Below are positions 14,399-17,210 of a DNA stretch of 17,210 bases, piece after piece (within the stretch, counting starts at the first letter, position 1; each line of letters starts with the position of its first letter). The notes under the pieces are model-generated. The model searched no databases. It saw nothing but the letters and a program-made list of their open reading frames with translations, and was not told where the DNA came from. Position numbers and translations under genes: made by a program. Source of the DNA: Clostridiales bacterium (GTDB taxonomy: Bacteria > Bacillota > Clostridia > Oscillospirales > Acutalibacteraceae); NCBI GenBank assembly GCA_021202245.1, contig JAJQDK010000093.1, positions 5,172 to 22,381 of the forward strand, read 5' to 3'.

Positions 14399-15436
14399 AT
14401 GTATATGAAAATTAAGGATTTAATTTTTGAGCTTTGCAGTGTCTGCGGAGTATCGGGGAGTGAAGAGCCTGCCGTTAATCTTGCAAAAAAATACTTGGAT
14501 AGCTATGCCGAGGTTAAAACGGACTGCAACGGAAATTTGTACGCCTTTGCCGGTAATTTGCAATCCGATAAAACTATTCTGCTTGACGCCCACATTGACA
14601 GAATAGGACTTATGGTTACAGACATAAACAAGGACGGCTTTGTAAAGGTTGACAAGTGCGGGGGCATTGATATCCGCACCTTGCAGGATACCGAGGTGGT
14701 TTTGCAGAGCAATCCGGAAATTACAGGCGTAATATGCTGTATGCCGCCTCATCTCTCAGACGGCAAAGAGGATAAGATTGTGCCCTTGAGCAAAACCTGG
14801 GTAGATTTCGGCATGTCGTATGATGAAGCAGCTTCCTTAATTTCAATCGGGGACCTGTTTACCTTTAAAAGCAAACCGAGAATGTTGCTTAACGACAGAA
14901 TATGCTCTGTCTGCCTTGACAACAGGTGCGGGGTTGCCGCGCTGATTAAATGTGCGGAAATCATCAGTCAATGCAAAAATTTAAAGTACAGGGTTGTAAT
15001 TTTGCTCAGTGTTCAGGAAGAAACCTTTGAAACCGGCGCAAAAACAGGAGCGTTTTTTGTTTCTCCGGATGAAGCGATAGCTGTTGATGTCAGCTTTGCT
15101 TCTCAGCCCGATATTTCGGGACAGTATTCGCAAATTGCTCTTTCAAAGGGTCCTATGATTTGCCTTTCTTCCGTATTAAACAGGCAAATGAGCGACAAGC
15201 TTACAGAGCTTGCAAAAGAAAACGGTATTCCTTATCAGCTTGAGCCGATTTCAGGACTGACCGGCACCGATGCCGACAGCATTTCAACCGCAAAATGCGG
15301 CGTAAAATCATCGGTTGTTTCAATACCGCAAAGGAATATGCACACTCCCAACGAGGTTATTTCAATAAGTGATGTTGAAAATACGGCAAAATTGATTGCC
15401 GAGTACATTAAGTGCGGAGGTGCTTTTGATGATTGA
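14399..15436 (+). CDS. M42 family metallo-aminopeptidase
   Basis: A 345-residue cytoplasmic dinuclear-metal aminopeptidase of the M42 family (glutamyl aminopeptidase/endoglucanase group), which usually forms large dodecamers and trims peptides. Expected metal and catalytic residues are visible: DAHIDRIGLM (His and Asp), CLDNRCGVAAL (bridging Asp), VQEETFETGAKTGA (catalytic Glu pair), AVDVSFAS (Asp ligand) and PQRNMHTPNE (His ligand). A PDZ-like insertion spans about residues 70-160 (ITGVICCMPPHLS, LSKTWVDFGM). ATG 14399 is three bases after murD; ATG 14405 is an equal alternative, since neither has a strong site and coupling to murD is likely. The VQEET-F-ETGAKTGA motif differs from the common EEVGLRGA. 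It overlaps the second M42 gene by eight bases. Confidence 0.9.
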   Translation: MYMKIKDLIFELCSVCGVSGSEEPAVNLAKKYLDSYAEVKTDCNGNLYAFAGNLQSDKTILLDAHIDRIGLMVTDINKDGFVKVDKCGGIDIRTLQDTEVVLQSNPEITGVICCMPPHLSDGKEDKIVPLSKTWVDFGMSYDEAASLISIGDLFTFKSKPRMLLNDRICSVCLDNRCGVAALIKCAEIISQCKNLKYRVVILLSVQEETFETGAKTGAFFVSPDEAIAVDVSFASQPDISGQYSQIALSKGPMICLSSVLNRQMSDKLTELAKENGIPYQLEPISGLTGTDADSISTAKCGVKSSVVSIPQRNMHTPNEVISISDVENTAKLIAEYIKCGGAFDD

Positions 15437-16468
15437 TTATGAATTGCTTGAAAGGCTTTGCCAGTGCAGCGGAATTTCCGGAGATGAGTCCGAGGTCCGC
15501 AATCTCATTATCAATGAAATAAAAGATTATGCGGCTGAAATTAAGGTTGATAATCTCGGCAATCTTATTGTTCATAAAAACGGAAAAAATAGGGCGCAAT
15601 GCAGGCTTATGATTTCAGCGCATATGGACGAGGTCGGCTTTATGGTAACGGATATAACCTCGGACGGCTATATTAAATTTGACGAGGTAGGCGGAATTGA
15701 CAGAAGGGTTATTCCCGGCAAGCAGATTACGATAGGCAGAAAAAAATAAACGGAGTTGTCGGAATTGAGCCGATTCATCTTTGCAAGGGCGATGAAGGCG
15801 CTTCAATTATGAAGCTGAATGAAATGTATATTGACATCGGCGCCGTCAGCCGGGATGAAGCTTTAGAATATGTTTCATACGGTGACAGCATAAATTTTGT
15901 TTCAGATTTTGAAGCTGGTTCAACTTCATTAAAAGCAAAAGCGCTTGACGACAGGTTCGGGTGTTATGTGCTTATCAGCCTGATAAAAAGCGATCTGCCC
16001 TATGATACTGACTTTGTATTTACCGTGCAGGAGGAAGTAGGATTAAGAGGCTCAAAAACAGCGGCATATAATGTTAATCCCGATTTTGCATTGGTAATTG
16101 AAACCACAACAGCGGCGGACATACCGGAGGTCGACGAAACAAAGCAGGTGTGCAATCTTTCAAAAGGCGCCGTTATATCCGTAATGGACAGACGTACCGT
16201 ATACGACAGAGAAATGGTAAAAAAAGCCTTTGAGTGCGCCGAAAGAGCAGGAGTAAAGGCACAGTATAAAAGAGCGGTTGCCGGCGGAAACGATGCCGGA
16301 GCAATTCATCAAAGCAGATGCGGAGTCAGAACTTTGGCAATATTGCTTGCCTGCAGATACTTACATGCTCCGTCCTGCATAGTCAGCAAATCCGACTGTG
16401 AGAGCGTGCTCAAGCTTACCGCTGAGCTTGCAAATGAAATTGCGTCGGGATGTCTTTATGAAAGGTAA
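15429..16468 (+). pseudogene. Second M42 aminopeptidase, frame broken at a seven-A slippery site
   Basis: ATG 15429 overlaps the end of the first M42 gene (ATGATTGA) and has GGAGG (15416-15420) eight bases before it, so it is translationally coupled. The first frame (15429-15749, 106 codons) gives SAHMDEVGFMVTDITSDGY and the start of the PDZ-like insertion, then reads AGA AAA AAA TAA. Moving back one base at the A run (15740-15746) continues directly as INGVVGIEPIHLCKG and on to 16468: ALDDRFGCYV, FTVQEEVGLRGSKTA, VIETTTAADIP, AGGNDAGAIHQ and CRYLHAPS, all expected for M42. The joined protein is about 346 residues, the normal length. All metal ligands and the Glu pair are intact. Either a one-base deletion, a sequencing error in the A run, or a true -1 frameshift. 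The 15809 ATG is internal. Confidence 0.82.
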
Positions 16469-16474
16469 CTCAAA

Positions 16475-17210
16475 ATGATTATTTCAGTAAGTGAAATTAA
16501 CGATTTTATAAGCTCTGTAGACAATATTTCCGATAACGATCCGTTTGCATGCAGAATAATATCGCTCTATAACTGCTACGCCCTCGGACTGCCCTTTGTT
16601 GACTATTGGATGATTACCGATGATTTTAGCGGAAAATGCACAGGCGCTGTAGCTCGCAGCGGCACGGATTTTATTCTTTTTTTGACTTCGGAAAGCAATA
16701 TTGACGAGGTATCATCGTTTATGCGTGTTGCAGGTGTATCAAGCGTTATCTGCAATGCCGATTACAAGCTTGATTTGTATCCGGACAGGGTTACTTACGG
16801 CGCCGTGCTTATGAAATCCTCTCCGTTTGAAATCGGCAATATCAGCGCAGATTTTGTCGCACCCGATATTAAAGAAGCTTATGAGCTCATTGTAAAATGT
16901 GCCGACGAAAATTTTACGCCTCCCGAATTTGACGATTTTTACGTTGATGTAAACCATAAGCTCAGACACAAAACTATGAGAATTTGCGGACTGAGAAAGG
17001 ACAGCAGACTGACATCTGTTGCAATGACCGTTGCAGAGAGTAGCAATGGCGCGGTTTTGGGCGCGGTTGCGTGTGACCCGGATTACAGAAAGCAGGGTTA
17101 CGGCTCTGAAACCGTCAAGTACATATCAAACCTGCTTATTGCCGAAAACAAGACGGTTTATCATCACCGTGCCGAAAATGCAAATGTTTCTTTTTATGAT
17201 AATCTCGGAT
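16475..17210 (+). CDS. GNAT-family N-acetyltransferase, 3' end cut by window
   Basis: An open frame from ATG 16475 runs off the window end (at least 245 codons). It begins MIISVSEINDFISSVDNISD. The first part (about residues 1-125) has no clear motif but includes ALGLPFVDYWMITDDFSG and SGTDFILFLTSE. The second part is a typical GNAT core: LTSVAMTVAESSNGAVLGAV, then the acetyl-CoA-binding turn DPDYRKQGYGSETVKYI (R-x-x-G-x-G), and NANVSFYDNLG, where family members bind substrate before a final GF. It starts seven bases after the second M42 gene with only a weak purine-rich site, so it is probably the fourth gene of the murD operon. Substrate unknown; proteins with this long N-terminal half are often uncharacterised. 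Confidence 0.85.
   Translation, partial: MIISVSEINDFISSVDNISDNDPFACRIISLYNCYALGLPFVDYWMITDDFSGKCTGAVARSGTDFILFLTSESNIDEVSSFMRVAGVSSVICNADYKLDLYPDRVTYGAVLMKSSPFEIGNISADFVAPDIKEAYELIVKCADENFTPPEFDDFYVDVNHKLRHKTMRICGLRKDSRLTSVAMTVAESSNGAVLGAVACDPDYRKQGYGSETVKYISNLLIAENKTVYHHRAENANVSFYDNLG

Noticed and set aside
14018..14964. Several minus-strand ORFs
   Set aside because: They are antisense to murD and the first M42 gene, which have full family motifs.

Overview
The window looks like chromosomal DNA from a Gram-positive gut clostridium of the Ruminococcus/Oscillospiraceae kind. The support is indirect: strong GGAGG-type ribosome binding sites, signal peptides ending in AFA, a sortase-type anchor, GLUG and InlB-type surface repeats, a DUF4250 protein, a MocR-type regulator and M42 peptidases. 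No marker gene fixes the species.

Bases 1-7700 form a cell-surface region on the + strand. A giant modular surface-protein gene occupies 1-5296. It is one continuous reading frame from base 71 to 5296, broken by four in-frame stop codons (TAG 2081, TGA 2285, TAA 3020, TAA 3053), and the frame is lost upstream of base 71. It carries InlB-type repeats, a GLUG region, glycine-rich AGIGGG repeats and a tandem module with a 1293-base period. Its last domain recurs in the genes that follow: three tandem small secreted proteins (5355-6884) and a protein with a C-terminal SPKTGD anchor (6895-7539). These four genes look like one operon ending at the terminator at 7663-7698. The whole resembles a surface-assembly locus in which the largest member has decayed.

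Bases 7700-10000 hold tRNA-Ser(CGA) on the minus strand with its own promoter and terminator, then threonine dehydratase (ilvA type, ACT domain) followed by ridA. These two are a natural pair, because RidA clears the reactive enamine/imine made by the dehydratase.

Bases 10000-11420 hold small genes: an XRE repressor-like gene behind a good promoter and two 41-bp tandem repeats, a small minus-strand gene, a DUF4250 gene, and a bidirectional terminator. A diverged intergenic repeat appears twice (about 8105-8190 and 11321-11409). Its second copy forms a 27-codon reading frame just behind the MocR gene.

Bases 11425-17210 hold a MocR/GntR-type PLP-dependent regulator on the minus strand, divergent from a + strand operon: murD, an M42 aminopeptidase, a second M42 aminopeptidase whose frame breaks exactly at a seven-A slippery site, and a GNAT acetyltransferase cut by the window edge.
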